The notes beneath the pieces are model-generated. The model was not told where the DNA came from and did no database searches. It saw nothing but the letters and a program-made list of their open reading frames with translations. The position numbers and the translations under genes are program-made. Below are positions 36,167-45,384 of a DNA stretch of 64,000 nucleotides, piece after piece. The stretch's first letter is position 1. Each line of letters starts with the position of its first letter. The DNA is taken from NCBI GenBank assembly GCA_034769895.1, contig CM068368.1, positions 337,861,076-337,925,075 of the forward strand, read 5' to 3'. Source of the stretch: Magicicada septendecula (Eukaryota > Arthropoda > Insecta > Hemiptera > Cicadidae).

Positions 36167-36476
36167 CTGCATGTATAATTATTAATCTCTGCCCCTTACA
36201 ATTTGGCGATTTTAACTCCAAGTCATCTCCACACGACCACTGATGATGTGGAATTGTGAGGGATGAATGAACGAAAGTTTCGTCTGTATAGATAATGGGG
36301 CGTCCTTCTTCTCTAAATTTTTTTATTTTTTGTAAATATTGTATGCGCTTTAAGCGTATTTCGCGTCTCTCACATACAATTTTTTTATTACAGCTGGTTT
36401 CTTTCCACCTGTTGAAAGTATCGGTATGGAGAACCATACATGACTTCCATATTCTAAGATTTATATTTAAAATCAT
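36167..36476 (-). CDS. Tc1/mariner-superfamily (IS630-like) transposase, exon 1
   Basis: It has SCNKKIVCERREIRLKRIQY, FREEGRPIIYTDETFVHSSL with the first catalytic Asp, and NCKGQRLIIIHAG just before the donor site. Together with exon 2 the three acidic residues D, D and E are all present and there is no internal stop over about 325 codons. The N-terminal DNA-binding helix-turn-helix part is not seen upstream: the frame begins at 36476 and sequence above it is noncoding. It is therefore either 5' truncated or has a further exon I could not find. Confidence 0.72.
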
Positions 36477-36649
36477 TTTCAGCCAAACAGCCAGGCTGTG
36501 TCTTACCTGCCTTTTTATTGCTGTATTAAATGAAAACTATTATATTACATTAAAATGAAAAAATTATAATTTTATTGCCTGGCAACAAAATTATTTTATT
36601 TTTAACAATTACCATTGTTTCAAAAAGTTTAAATAAATTTTCAAGTACT

Positions 36650-37455
36650 TTACTCTTGTTAAAACGTAAAAGGTTGCAGGTAAACTACCCCTTCCCCTTA
36701 ACCGATCTTCACCAAAATCGAAAGTCATTGAGACCTCTACAATTCAGGAACGTATGCAAAACATTATTTGATTCTGTTTGAATTTGCGGCTGTTATCGTT
36801 TGCCATAGAAAATACGCTTGATAAAAAAATGTTGCAGGTAAACTACCCCTTCCCCTTAACCGATCTTCACCAAAAACAATAGGTCTTGAGTACTCTACAA
36901 ATCAGGGCTGTATGCAAAACATTATTTGATTCTGTTTGAATTTGCGGCTGTTATCGTTTGCCATAGAAAATACCCTTGTTAAAAAAACGTTGCAGGTAAA
37001 CTACCCCTTTCCCTCAACCGATCTTCACCAAAAACAATAGGTCTTGAGAACTCTACAATTTAGAGCTGTATGCAAATAATCTTTTGATTCTGTTTGAATT
37101 TGCGGCTGTTATCGTTTGCCATAGGAAATACCATTGTTAAAACATAAAACGTTACAGGTAAACTACCCCTTTCCCTTAACCGATCTTCACCAAAATCAAC
37201 AGATCTTGAGAACTCTACAATTCAGGGCTGTATGCGAAACATTATTTGATTCTGTTTGAATTTGCGGCTGTTATCGTTTGCCAAACAAACAAAATTACCC
37301 TTGCTAAAAAAAAACCGTTGCAGGTAAACTACCCCTTTCCCTCAACCGATCTTCACCAAAAACAATAGGTCGCGAGTACTCTGCAAATCAGGGCTGTATG
37401 CAAACAATTATTTGATTCTGTTTGAATTTGCGGCAGTTATCGTTTGCCATAGAAA
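36650..37455. repeat. Tandem satellite, five units of about 160 bp
   Basis: The unit begins GCAGGTAAACTACCCCTT and contains CAACCGATCTTCACCAAAA, ATTTGATTCTGTTTGAATTT and GCGGCTGTTATCGTTTGCC. GCAGG (ACAGG in one copy) occurs at 36676, 36834, 36992, 37154 and 37320, giving steps of 158, 158, 162 and 166. Length differences are in A-runs between GCCATAGAAAAT and the next GTTGCAGG. A CA microsatellite follows directly. It is not coding. Confidence 0.9.
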
Positions 37456-37459
37456 AAAA

Positions 37460-37462
<3 letters not shown>

Positions 37463-37533
<71 letters not shown>
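37463..37533. repeat. CA dinucleotide microsatellite
   Basis: About 35 CA units lie directly after the last satellite unit. Confidence 0.95.
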
Positions 37534-37535
<2 letters not shown>

Positions 37536-38400
37536 TTCGGAAAAAGACTTTTTTTCATGTTTTGAGTGTAGTAGAATCAGAATCTGCAATAATCTCGAAC
37601 ACGATTTTTTTTTGCCATCACCATACTTCCATTCCTTAAGGAATATGGAAGTAAAATGATAATGTGCGTTGTATCAAATTTTATTTATAAAATAAACAGT
37701 AGTCCACTTTGAAAGCGTAAAGATTTAAGAAAATATTTGCTTTAAAATTGTAAAAATTGCATGTAAAAAATAAATATGAACAGTACTCTTGTTTATCTAC
37801 GTTAACAAACAAAAGTGAAATAAATCAATCAATGAATACAATTGGAACAATACACTATCGGAATTTGTTGCTGTTACATATCAAAATGTTTCATAAACAT
37901 ATCTGAGTGTTGTATGGTCTGTTATTGTGTACTGCTGATCGGCCTTCCTGACCGTTCTTATCGCAGTGGAATTTGCAAACTGTACACTTCCACTCCTTAA
38001 TTATAGTCGACTATCTCTCGAGTTTATCATTACATAAAGGAACGCGTTCTTCATATTAATTTAATTACAAGAATCTCTTTAATCCTGGACAACAAGAAAC
38101 TGTTTCTAGAAGAAGTAAAATGCAAGTAATTTCAATACAGAATTTTAGGAAAAGAATATCTTTTAACACTAAAAGTGTTACAACCAGTAAAAGAAACAGA
38201 TGAATGAGAATTGAGAAAATTTATGTTTTACCAGCTGGCAAACAACATTTTACTGTAAATAAAGCAAAAAGTTGAAGTTATAACATGCGACGTCCAATGT
38301 TCAATATCTATCAAATTTCTTTCATTTCAGTATTATATTTGATTTTATTTTTACGCAGAATCGAGCTCACGCAGACACACACACACAAATTAAAACAAAT
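37534..38400. other. Uncharacterised part of the composite insertion
   Basis: AT-rich, with no open frame of interest. A palindrome-like pair, CATACTTCCATTCCTTAAGG / AATATGGAAGTA, occurs around 37620-37655. Confidence 0.4.
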
Positions 38401-38701
38401 GCAAGACTGAGATAGCACGTAACACAGTAACTAACAATGTACTGGTAACTAAAACATCATGCACAAGTTGGCAATACCTTCACTTGCATACCAGCTGATT
38501 ATCCATGACCCTCCCGCCATTCACAGTTTCAAAGTGGACTCGTCCATCCATAAATTGGTTTCTGCGCACATGCCCTTAACTTCCAATTTGACTATACTAC
38601 GCGCCACCAGCCGCTAGTTGCGGTATTCACAGCCAGGAGGCGGCACTGTTATCTCAGCGCCTACTCAGTTCTGCCTCACGACGCTGAGTGCACGCCGTAC
38701 G

Positions 38702-38779
38702 GAGCCTCCGCCGGGAATTGAACCCGGGACCACGAGCGCATCAATCACCCGCGTTAGCAACTAGACCACCTGGAGGCTC
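38702..38779 (-). repeat. tRNA-derived SINE head
   Basis: The minus strand folds as a tRNA-like cloverleaf: GAGCCTC/GAGGCTC acceptor stem, GGTGGTCTAGTTGCTAACG as A box, CCGGGTTCAATTCCCGG as T arm with a perfect 5-bp stem and B box. The anticodon arm is not well formed and the arm between is long, so this is a tRNA-derived RNA polymerase III promoter of a SINE, not a working tRNA gene. The 5' end is next to the 14-bp target duplication. The SINE body continues below 38701; its length is unknown. Confidence 0.7.
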
Positions 38780-38792
38780 TAAATTAACAATT

Positions 38793-39354
38793 GCCTTATC
38801 TAATGTTATCCCTTGCGATCTATGTATACTAACACCATATGCTAACATTAACGGAAATTGTTTGCGAGTACAAGAAATTTCATTTTTCTTGAATGATGCC
38901 ACTACTGGTACAATGGGTATTGAGTTCTAGTACAGAACTGGTCCTGTATATTTTTTGAAAGATACAAGTATACATATTTGGCATGTGATCGTTATAATTT
39001 TTGCATACAACTGCCGGGTCATAAATAATATCAGTTACTGTCCCAACTGAACCGTTGGCTAGTCCTTTTGTGACCCAAAGATTTCTTCTAAGGATAACTT
39101 GAGCACCTTTATATAAACGTAATTGAGCAAATAATCCCTGAGCATCGTCAGATTTTGCTAGAAAGGCTTCTGGGCAATTATAGATTGCATTGATTAGAGC
39201 TATGGGTTGTTTATTGCTTTTTAGTTTTTCATAATTAAAGCGTTCGATTTCATCAGTTTTCGATATTATACAGACACTATCTTTGAAATTGTCCCAGATA
39301 TTGTTTGCATAAAATCATTTAGATAAGAACTGATAATCTTTTTCAGTGACTCTA
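38793..39354 (-). pseudogene. Helitron helicase, C-terminal half
   Basis: The minus strand reads FPLMLAYGVSIHRSQGITLD near 38800-38860, GAQVILRRNLWVTKGLANGS near 39050-39110, and KTDEIERFNYEKL near 39225-39270. These are the second RecA-like domain and motifs V-VI of the Pif1-like helicase. A frame change between about 38880 and 38940 separates the last two blocks and a stop is near 39310. The next residues of the helicase are at 34395. Confidence 0.8.
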
Positions 39355-39950
39355 TTAATAATCATTTGTGACTCTATTTAAAGTCTCTCTGAAATTTTTT
39401 TGATCATCACCTTGCTGTCTCATAATCTCCGTTAAAAAGAAAACTTTTTTGAACTGTTTATATAAAAGATTCGATTGAATGGTCTGAACATTATTACCAA
39501 TATTGTAAAGACTCCGGTCACAAACCGGTGGAAGTTGGGACCAATCACAGACTAAATACATGCAAAGGCCACCGAAAGGAACAGCTGAAGAACGCTGCTT
39601 TGCTTGTTTGAGTCGCATATCCACTTTGAAAAACAAATTCAAACCCAACATACTGGCTTCATCAATAATAACGAACCTCACATCTTTTAATTCTTCTTCA
39701 AAAGCAATTTTGAATTCACCTTCTAAATCTTTGAAAGTTCCTCCCCTTTTCTTTGAAGTATTTATTCTTAGAGCTGAATGAATAGTTTGTCTAGCAATAT
39801 TGTTAGCTGTCACACCAGTAGGAGCCATTAAAAGAGTTTCCCAGCCAAAATATGATTTAATTCTCCTAACCATTTCATTAATTACACAGCTTTTACCAGT
39901 TCCAGCTTTTCCCTGAATAATTGCAAGTCTTTGATTGCAATATTGTAAAT
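39355..39950 (-). pseudogene. Helitron helicase, ATPase domain
   Basis: The Walker A motif QGKAGTGKSCVINEM is read at about 39880-39925; then APTGVTANNIARQTIHSAL, VIIDEASMLGL with the Walker B Asp-Glu, and LVCDWSQLPPVCD follow. This is the first RecA-like domain of a Pif1-family helicase that unwinds DNA during rolling-circle transposition. The frame from the Walker A region to the main frame (39355-39873) is shifted. It resumes at 39354 after a stop. Confidence 0.85.
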
Positions 39951-40080
39951 TATCTTCAAATTCATTCTGAGATTCCTATATCCTGTGTTGTTTTGATCAT
40001 ATAACACATGATTCATATTGTGTTCTGCAGGGCCTTCAACAGTTGCTGCAGCAACGTTTTGTCGCTGTCTCATCCATCTT
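39940..40080 (-). repeat. Duplicated piece of the Helitron leader inside the helicase
   Basis: About 125 bp are nearly identical to 43260-43385 in the same orientation: both read NMNHVLYxQNNTGYRNL-like residues. In the helicase these residues do not belong; they separate FNDQQ at about 40290 from the Walker A region. So the DUF6570-like start of the gene was copied into the helicase, probably by a recombination between two Helitron copies or an aberrant replication event. Confidence 0.65.
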
Positions 40081-40203
40081 TGATTTGTAGTTAAACGACC
40101 AATATTTGGACTTCTTCTCCACCGAGGCTTACTATAAACAATACGTATATATAAATTTGATGAATAAGAATGTATAGAATATGCGTATAACAGAAAAAAA
40201 TAT

Positions 40204-40671
40204 TTAAGTAAAAAGTAAAAAATTGAATAAGAAGTATAAGAATAATAATTTATATAGGATTTGGATTAAATTTACCTTTTGTTGGTCGTTGAAAATAACA
40301 TTGTATGATTCATGAGAATCATACTGATTCCCAAATGTTTCTCGATTCCTTTCGATGAAAGAGGTTTTATTCTTTATATGTGGATATTTGTAATAGGCTG
40401 CTTCCCAATTATGAAGTAAATTGATATCGCGATTACCTAGACCAACATGAATTGGTAGTGCATTAGGCATTACTATAGCCATCCAGTCTCTAACATCAAA
40501 AATATCAAACTCGTTATTATTATCCTGATCAATTTCAGTTTCTTCTGTAATTAAAGGCATATGTAAGTGTTCATGAAACTGTCCAAAATTTTGTTGAGTA
40601 TAAGCCACGAACCATTTTTCATCTGTACTTTTCAAGTCTTGTTCATTACGCCAATGCTTATGTAAAATCAA
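40204..40671 (-). pseudogene. Helitron protein, segment between Rep and helicase
   Basis: This minus frame of 155 codons has HKHWRNEQDLKSTDEKWFVA, VRDWMAIVMPNALPIHVGLG and ESYNVIFNDQQ, which in other Helitrons lie between the Rep nuclease and the helicase. It is open but continues into the duplicated segment, so the last 20 codons are foreign. Confidence 0.75.
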
Positions 40672-40919
40672 CTTTTGTTTACAATATAATTCAGTATTGA
40701 CTGCATTGTTATTGTTGTTTACTTTAGGGAAAACTTGTACAATTCTTTCTTTTCTGTTTGTGTTAATTGAATTATTTCTTCCCTTAGAAAATTTTTTAGA
40801 AAAATCGAATTATGTTATTTCTTCCATGTCTAGTGGTCTACTGAATGAATGAATTACTGTTATTTTCACTGTTGGTTCCATTAATTGCAACATAGTCTTC
40901 TAGTGTTATGACAAGTATT

Positions 40920-41135
40920 CTAAAAGTTCTGGTACAATGGAATTCCATAGAGTAAATGACATGTTTTGCAAGCCCCGATGTCTCTTTCTCCGATCACTCT
41001 TATCATCAAACTTGTATATGCTTGACGAGATTCTTCATCCGGGGTTCTCGATTCAATGATTTCTTGAAACATTTCTGTCAAATTTTTCGAAGCAGGTTCT
41101 GACTTTGAAGTATATTTGGATACATATTCAACCAC
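40920..41135 (-). pseudogene. Helitron Rep, tyrosine (YxxKY) segment
   Basis: It has MVEYVSKYTSKSEPASKN, then ERDIGACKTCHLLYGIPLY. The two Tyr of YVSKY are the nucleophiles of the Rep nuclease, and the following sequence is the conserved continuation. The frame breaks on both sides. Confidence 0.82.
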
Positions 41136-41399
41136 CTGGTATAAGGAGGTGACTATAAAATCAGTATTTGCTCCCCATGTTTGTGCGATGACAGGATTAT
41201 ACTGATTCAGGAGTTCATAATTCCTTATTGGTGTATATATCCAAATACCTTTCTCATTTTTCTCTAGAAGAGATTGCTCTTGTAATTCTTTAGGATATTT
41301 GAACCTGCAAGTATATTTTGTGCCATTCCACTTAAGACAATATCCTTTGGTACATCTGGTATGTCTTTGGAATCAATTCAGTAGTTCTGAAAGAGAACG

Positions 41400-41803
41400 A
41401 TCGTTGTCGATAACAACATCAGTTGATCTAATACTTGACAGATGTATAGTTGCCGGAGGAGTGAATGGCAAAGGATTGAATTCATTAACCAAATGGTCAT
41501 AATACATCTTGGCACTCAAATTGTCTTCCTCAGATGCATTATCAAAAGTTCTTGGATCAGGAGCGCCAGAGATCCAAAGAAGACCGTGTACATGACATGA
41601 ACCACGATGCTGGAATTCGATACGAAACCAATAATCTGAAAGATTGTTTCGTCTGAGAATATCTTACAGACGACATTTTTTATGAATAAAGTTGCATGAA
41701 ATGAAAAATAATCTTCAACAATTGAAGGATTCTCATTTATAAGTTTTTGCCTTTGCTGAGCGATTCTAGATTCATCTAACGTTTCCTCTTGCACTATATT
41801 CAA
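41400..41803 (-). pseudogene. Helitron Rep, HUH nuclease segment, frameshifted
   Basis: The metal-binding HUH motif is present as FQHRGSCHVHGLLWISGAPD; the codons for His-Val-His are at 41586-41594. The frame upstream (41516-41803, with MNIVQEETLDESRIAQQRQK) loses register near 41660, so HUH lies in another frame. The two other Rep pieces are at 40920-41135 and 41840-42643. Confidence 0.78.
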
Positions 41804-41839
41804 GTGCTGTAAGTCATGCCAGATCAGGGCACCAAAATA

Positions 41840-42643
41840 TCAGCTGCACTTAAAGTAAACAAAACCCCTAGGAAGATTATCACACTGCTCAATCATTGAT
41901 TCAAGTTCACCTCTTCGTTGAAACCAGTAAGATTTTGATCCTCTAATTTTTCCACGCCAATAATATAAACTTATTATTATTTGAGGATTACTCGACAGTG
42001 TGTTTCTCAGTTGCTGTATTGTTCCATTGAAATGAGATTTTCTAGCAAATATTGTCCCTCGTTGAATAGCTTGATGACGCTGAACAGTGTTCAATGCAAA
42101 AAATCTGAACCTAGGATCTTGTGCAAAACGTCGGTCTTTATATTGCATCAAAAATTGAAAATATTTAAGTGCTGTAAGTTTCATACTACTTGCTCGAGTA
42201 TTATCGTTTAGTTCAGCAGATCTGTAAGGTAGTAAAGCGGGAAATGCCATGCTTACATATCCTTCGCACGAGAATTCATTTATAATATCAGTACCTTGTG
42301 GCCATGGAATTACATTATTCACTGCAGATTGGAGTCGATCAACTTCTGTGATTCTAATATTCTCCGGGATCATACTTTCATAAATTTCTTCAGAAAAGTT
42401 CTCTTCATCTGTATTCACCTCAAGTAAATCAACAGTGGGTATCATTCCATAAATACTATCATTTAATGGAAGTTGAGATATTTGTTCCATATCAATAATG
42501 ATATCACTATAGAATGGATTATTCATTTTCAAAAAACTGAGTGCTTCTAAAATTTTGTCACGTTTCATATAAAAATCCCGATGTCCATTAACACTTTCCT
42601 TTCGTACAACTATGGTGCTCAGTGAAGCGGGTGTAGGGGGCAA
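41840..42643 (-). pseudogene. Helitron-like N-terminal domain
   Basis: This minus open frame of 267 codons includes YMKRDKILEALSFLKMNNPF, VIPWPQGTDIINEFSCEGYV and QYKDRRFAQDPRFRFFALNT, the standard N-terminal domain of Helitron Rep-helicases (Helitron_like_N). It is the longest intact piece of the protein. It breaks at both ends: a stop at 41839 and, upstream, the junction with a PLE fragment at about 42660. Confidence 0.88.
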
Positions 42644-42659
42644 AGAACTAACAATCTCC

Positions 42660-42978
42660 GTTATAGTTGTCTTGATTGTTCATCTCTTCTTTCACAGCAC
42701 TAACACTTATCTAAAAATGAACTTTTTCTTGTGAAAACTTACTTTTTTCGTCGGACGCGTTTCGGCGTACGTATCCGCCTTCTTCAGCTTTTAGTCAGAC
42801 TGCCATCATTTCGTAACGGTTTTTGTGTGGAAGGTGTAGTGGGGGTGGTGTGTGGAGGAAGGGGATTGGCGCAGGGATTCAACTTGATGTTTGTTTTTTG
42901 TAAAATTGTGTCAAAAATGTATGCGATTTATATTGTAATTGATCGTTGAGTATGTTGTTAGGTTGTGTTGTGTGGTGT
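42660..42978 (-). mobile_element. PLE 3'-end fragment inserted in the Helitron
   Basis: About 320 bp that do not belong to the Helitron separate the leader (42979-43332) from the N domain (below 42643). The minus strand carries a hammerhead-like motif at 42754-42787, of the same design as PLE cluster 1 (it ends GAAACGCGTC). There is no coding frame. I infer a short Penelope-like 3' end; exact borders are uncertain. Confidence 0.55.
42754..42787 (-). ncRNA. Hammerhead-like ribozyme motif in the Helitron insert
   Basis: Minus strand: CTGAAGA, stem II GGCG...CGCC with loop GATACGTA, GAAA, palindromic ACGCGT and C. Stem II is perfect over 4 bp. Confidence 0.6.
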
Positions 42979-43332
42979 TTATTTTTGACCAATATTTATA
43001 ATACTTCCCTTATAAGCATATTGACCAGGAAAGCCTCTCGATTTCACCCTATACATACGCATCACTGGTTGTACTCTTGCTATTAAGAGTTGTTCTACAT
43101 AAGTGAGATCCATCAGTTCTATAGGTACATATTTAGGATCCACACGATTAACTGCAGTAAACTTATTTGGGTTTCGCTTACACTGCGGACACATATCAAA
43201 AAATGTTTGCAGCATCAACACTCGAGAACAATTTACACATTCATAGAATTTTAGAGATCGTAAATTATCTTCAAATTCATTTGGAAGATTCCTATATCCT
43301 GTGTTGTTTTGTTCATATAACACATGATTCAT
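42979..43332 (-). pseudogene. Helitron leader, DUF6570-like protein fragment
   Basis: Minus open frame of 117 codons: ECVNCSRVLMLQTFFDMCPQ with two CxxC pairs, then YVPIELMDLTYVEQLLIARV and PVMRMYRVKSRGFPGQYAYK. This matches the region called DUF6570 at the N-terminus of many insect Helitron proteins. The CxxC pairs suggest zinc binding. Its second half is missing here because of the PLE insertion. Confidence 0.7.
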
Positions 43333-43413
43333 GTTATGTGTTCTGCAGGGCCTTTAACAGTTGCTGCAGCAATGTTTTGTCAGTTCCTTTTCAAGCATTT
43401 TAGAATAAAATGG

Positions 43414-43898
43414 ACATCATGCCTGTTCTGCCAGAATTGAAGAATTTATCAGATATAGAAGAGCAACAAATGTTGGAAAAAATAATTCCATTTTTAAAAA
43501 TCGTGAAGGTATAGAACAGAGTTAACCAAAATTGGTGTAAAGGGCTTAGACATCGTAAAGTTGCTCAAGACATCGTAGAAGTTGCTGAACAACTGCCATT
43601 ATGTTTGTGTAATGTAGGATTAGTAATTATAGTAGAAAGTCACGAAAATCTGCAGCAGCACAGAAAATTCCAAATAAATATGAAACAACTAAGAATTAGA
43701 CTTCAGTGGTTACTAAAGCATAACTATTTATATCTTAACATTATTCCCAACTTTGCCAGTATACTAAATTGCAATATTTCTGAGATAGTCCAGGTGATAG
43801 AAAATGTGGAATACAGAAATGACATGCAAACGCAGTCTAAAGAGATCCAAAAAGAAATACCCAAGCACCAGTTGATGATTCAAATAATAAATATGTAA
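43414..43898 (+). pseudogene. DUF6570-like fragment on the opposite strand
   Basis: The + strand reads LPELKNLSDIEEQQMLEKII with a stop near 43514, then LCNVGLVIIVESHENLQQHR, KFQINMKQLRIRLQWLLKHN and YLYLNIIPNFASILNCNISE. This is the second half of the DUF6570 region of Helitron proteins. It begins about 80 bp from the end of the minus-strand leader and faces away from it. The two halves of the domain are thus divided between two strands, so the upper end of the Helitron is either an inverted junction or a second Helitron copy. Confidence 0.6.
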
Positions 43899-44192
43899 CT
43901 ATATAAACGCTAGTGGCCTAAAGGGGGGTGGACCGCTCCAGGCCCCACTTAGCAGGGGGACTCTAGATTTGGAAAATTAAGTTTTTTTGGTAAATTTTTT
44001 AATTTATTTGCAAATGTTCTATTGCCACATCCTGAAACACAACACTAGGAGAGGTCCAAAGATTAATCGATCGATTCCAAAGATTTTTTCATATTATTTT
44101 GAAATCTACCTTACCACTCTACCTCATAAAGTGTTTACAGATATTAAAAAAAAAAAACTTGCAAAGGTAAGTTTATTATTAGAAATATATTC
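43899..44192. other. Possible hAT end and AT-rich spacer
   Basis: CTAGTGGCCTAAAGGGGGGTGGACCGCTCCAGGCCCC at 43910-43948 resembles a hAT left end, but I found no clear partner or target duplication. No gene is recognised. Confidence 0.3.
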
Positions 44193-44549
44193 ATGCTCAA
44201 AAAGAATCGTCAGTTGTACCTGGCGTCAATGCCTCACCATGCAATCGGAAGTTGCAAATTAAACCCCAAACAGCACGGATGGCAATGGCAGCAGCAGCGA
44301 CTGAAGAAGGCCGTGCCTCAGTATGAAAATGTAAATGGCGGAGTGAAATACTGGGTGATAACATGTAGACCTATGCTAAAACAGGTTACACAACTGAACA
44401 ATTTAACATTTCAGGACACGAAAAATTTATTTAAAATCTCTCATCTGAATTTTTACCGAACAGTGGATAATTCGGAGGGCGGAAATTGGGCCACTTACTT
44501 GAATAAACGAAAATTTTCCGAAGCCAAAACTAGAAAATGGGTATTTTAG
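44193..44549 (+). CDS. Unrecognised open frame of 118 codons
   Basis: I do not recognise this frame. It reads as a basic protein with a Gln-rich segment (QHGWQWQQQRLKKAVPQYEN) followed by KYWVITCRPMLKQVTQLNNL. The base composition is more balanced than its surroundings, which suggests a decayed coding exon or transposon piece rather than random AT-rich DNA. It lies between a possible hAT end and PLE cluster 3. It may not be a gene. Confidence 0.25.
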   Translation: MLKKNRQLYLASMPHHAIGSCKLNPKQHGWQWQQQRLKKAVPQYENVNGGVKYWVITCRPMLKQVTQLNNLTFQDTKNLFKISHLNFYRTVDNSEGGNWATYLNKRKFSEAKTRKWVF

Positions 44550-44688
44550 AATGTTCAACTTATTTATACTAAAACTGGTAACTGATTTGAAAAAAAATTG
44601 CCAAGTATTGTTTGTAGCAATGATAAGTTTATTATATACATACTGTACCACCAAAATCAGTAAAATTCCATTTTTTAAAATAATGAAT

Positions 44689-44723
44689 AAGGCCTTTTCG
44701 AAATATTAAAGTTTCATCATCAG
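44689..44723 (-). ncRNA. Hammerhead-like ribozyme motif, PLE 3 main copy
   Basis: Minus strand: CTGATGATGAAACTTT, stem II between GAAA and TTTC, GAAAA, palindrome AAGGCCTT, then A. CTGATGA is the canonical core. Confidence 0.6.
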
Positions 44724-44788
44724 TTCATACACTGTAATGTTCCTGTTATGATGTTTTTCTTTAAATGTATAACTGTTGTTAACTGTGT

Positions 44789-45271
44789 CTACTGCCTCTT
44801 ACTGTACTTCATTTTGAACTTTCCACTGCCATCATTATTGGGTGAAACCAAGCCAGATATGTATTGAAATAATTGATCATTTTCAAATATTGTCTGTTGA
44901 TTCATCAATTTGTCATATTTTTTATGAAAGTATATATATAATTTTTCTAACTGTATAATGTCATTTTTATTTTTGTTTATTTCCACTATTTCCATATTGT
45001 TGGTTATATTTGTTATACTATGATTCATACTAATAAGGTGATCTGCTATGTTGGAGATTCCCGTTTTTTTATTATTAAAAGCTCTGAAATGTTCCATAAA
45101 TCTCTGTTTGAAATTTCTATGTGTTCTTCCGATGTATATGTAGTCACAGTTATTACATTTTATTCTGTATATTCCACTTAATTTGTATATATCACAGTCT
45201 TTTCTATTTATTATTATATTATATATACTTTTATTTGGTTTGTATGCATATTTATATTTATGTTTATCCAA
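44789..45271 (-). pseudogene. PLE GIY-YIG endonuclease, element 3
   Basis: Open frame of 160 codons with SGIYRIKCNNCDYIYIGRTH, then QRFMEHFRAFNNKKTGISN, ADHLISMNHSIT and a C-terminus FHKKYDKLMNQQTIFENDQ. The GIY-YIG pair, the Arg of the catalytic site and the His after it are all present. It is in a different frame from the reverse transcriptase upstream (45385-46185), so a frameshift within 45272-45384 uncouples the two domains of one polyprotein. Confidence 0.8.
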
Positions 45272-45384
45272 TTTTGTATTCTTTATAATGTATTGGAGAT
45301 CTTGATATGTGTATTTGTAAGTTAGGTATGTTACATTTTCTTCTTTTTTGCATGCATTTATACTGCCTAATGTTGTTCTATTGT

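Larger units (their letters stand above)
34396..38778. mobile_element. Composite insertion in the Helitron helicase, 14-bp target duplication
   Basis: CTAAATTAACAATT occurs at 34382-34395 and again at 38779-38792, and the helicase reading is interrupted exactly between them. The insert is 4383 bp. Its upper end, read on the minus strand, begins at the base next to a tRNA-like 5' end (GAGCCTCC), as expected for a tRNA-derived retroposon. A 14-bp duplication also points to target-primed retrotransposition rather than a DNA transposon. Inside are a GT/CA microsatellite, a spliced transposase gene, a tandem satellite and uncharacterised DNA, so later insertions into an original SINE or LINE copy are likely. 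Confidence 0.65.
34057..43332 (-). mobile_element. Helitron, decayed and interrupted
   Basis: A Rep-helicase gene runs on the minus strand from a DUF6570-like leader (43332) through the Helitron-like N domain, the HUH nuclease and a Pif1-type helicase to a stop near 34200. At 34057-34060 the minus strand reads CTAG, followed by T and preceded by a GTGTC-AGT-GACAC hairpin two bases upstream. This is the usual 3' end of a Helitron (hairpin, then CTRR, insertion before T). I could not place the 5' TC end; it should lie above 43332. The gene is split by a 4.4 kb insertion (34396-38778), a PLE fragment (about 42660-42978) and an internal duplication near 40.0-40.3 kb. Helitrons move by rolling-circle replication. 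This copy is dead. Confidence 0.85.

Noticed and set aside
36650..37455. CRISPR-like array
   Set aside because: The 160-bp units repeat in full, without unique spacers, in animal DNA. It is a satellite.
38702..38779. Functional tRNA gene
   Set aside because: The acceptor stem and T arm are good, but the anticodon arm does not fold and the sequence starts exactly at a target duplication. A tRNA-derived SINE is more likely.
39930..40290. Spliceosomal intron in the Helitron helicase
   Set aside because: A GTAAAT donor and an AG exist, but joining them leaves an extra base and shifts the frame. The segment also duplicates the leader, so an insertion or rearrangement is preferred.
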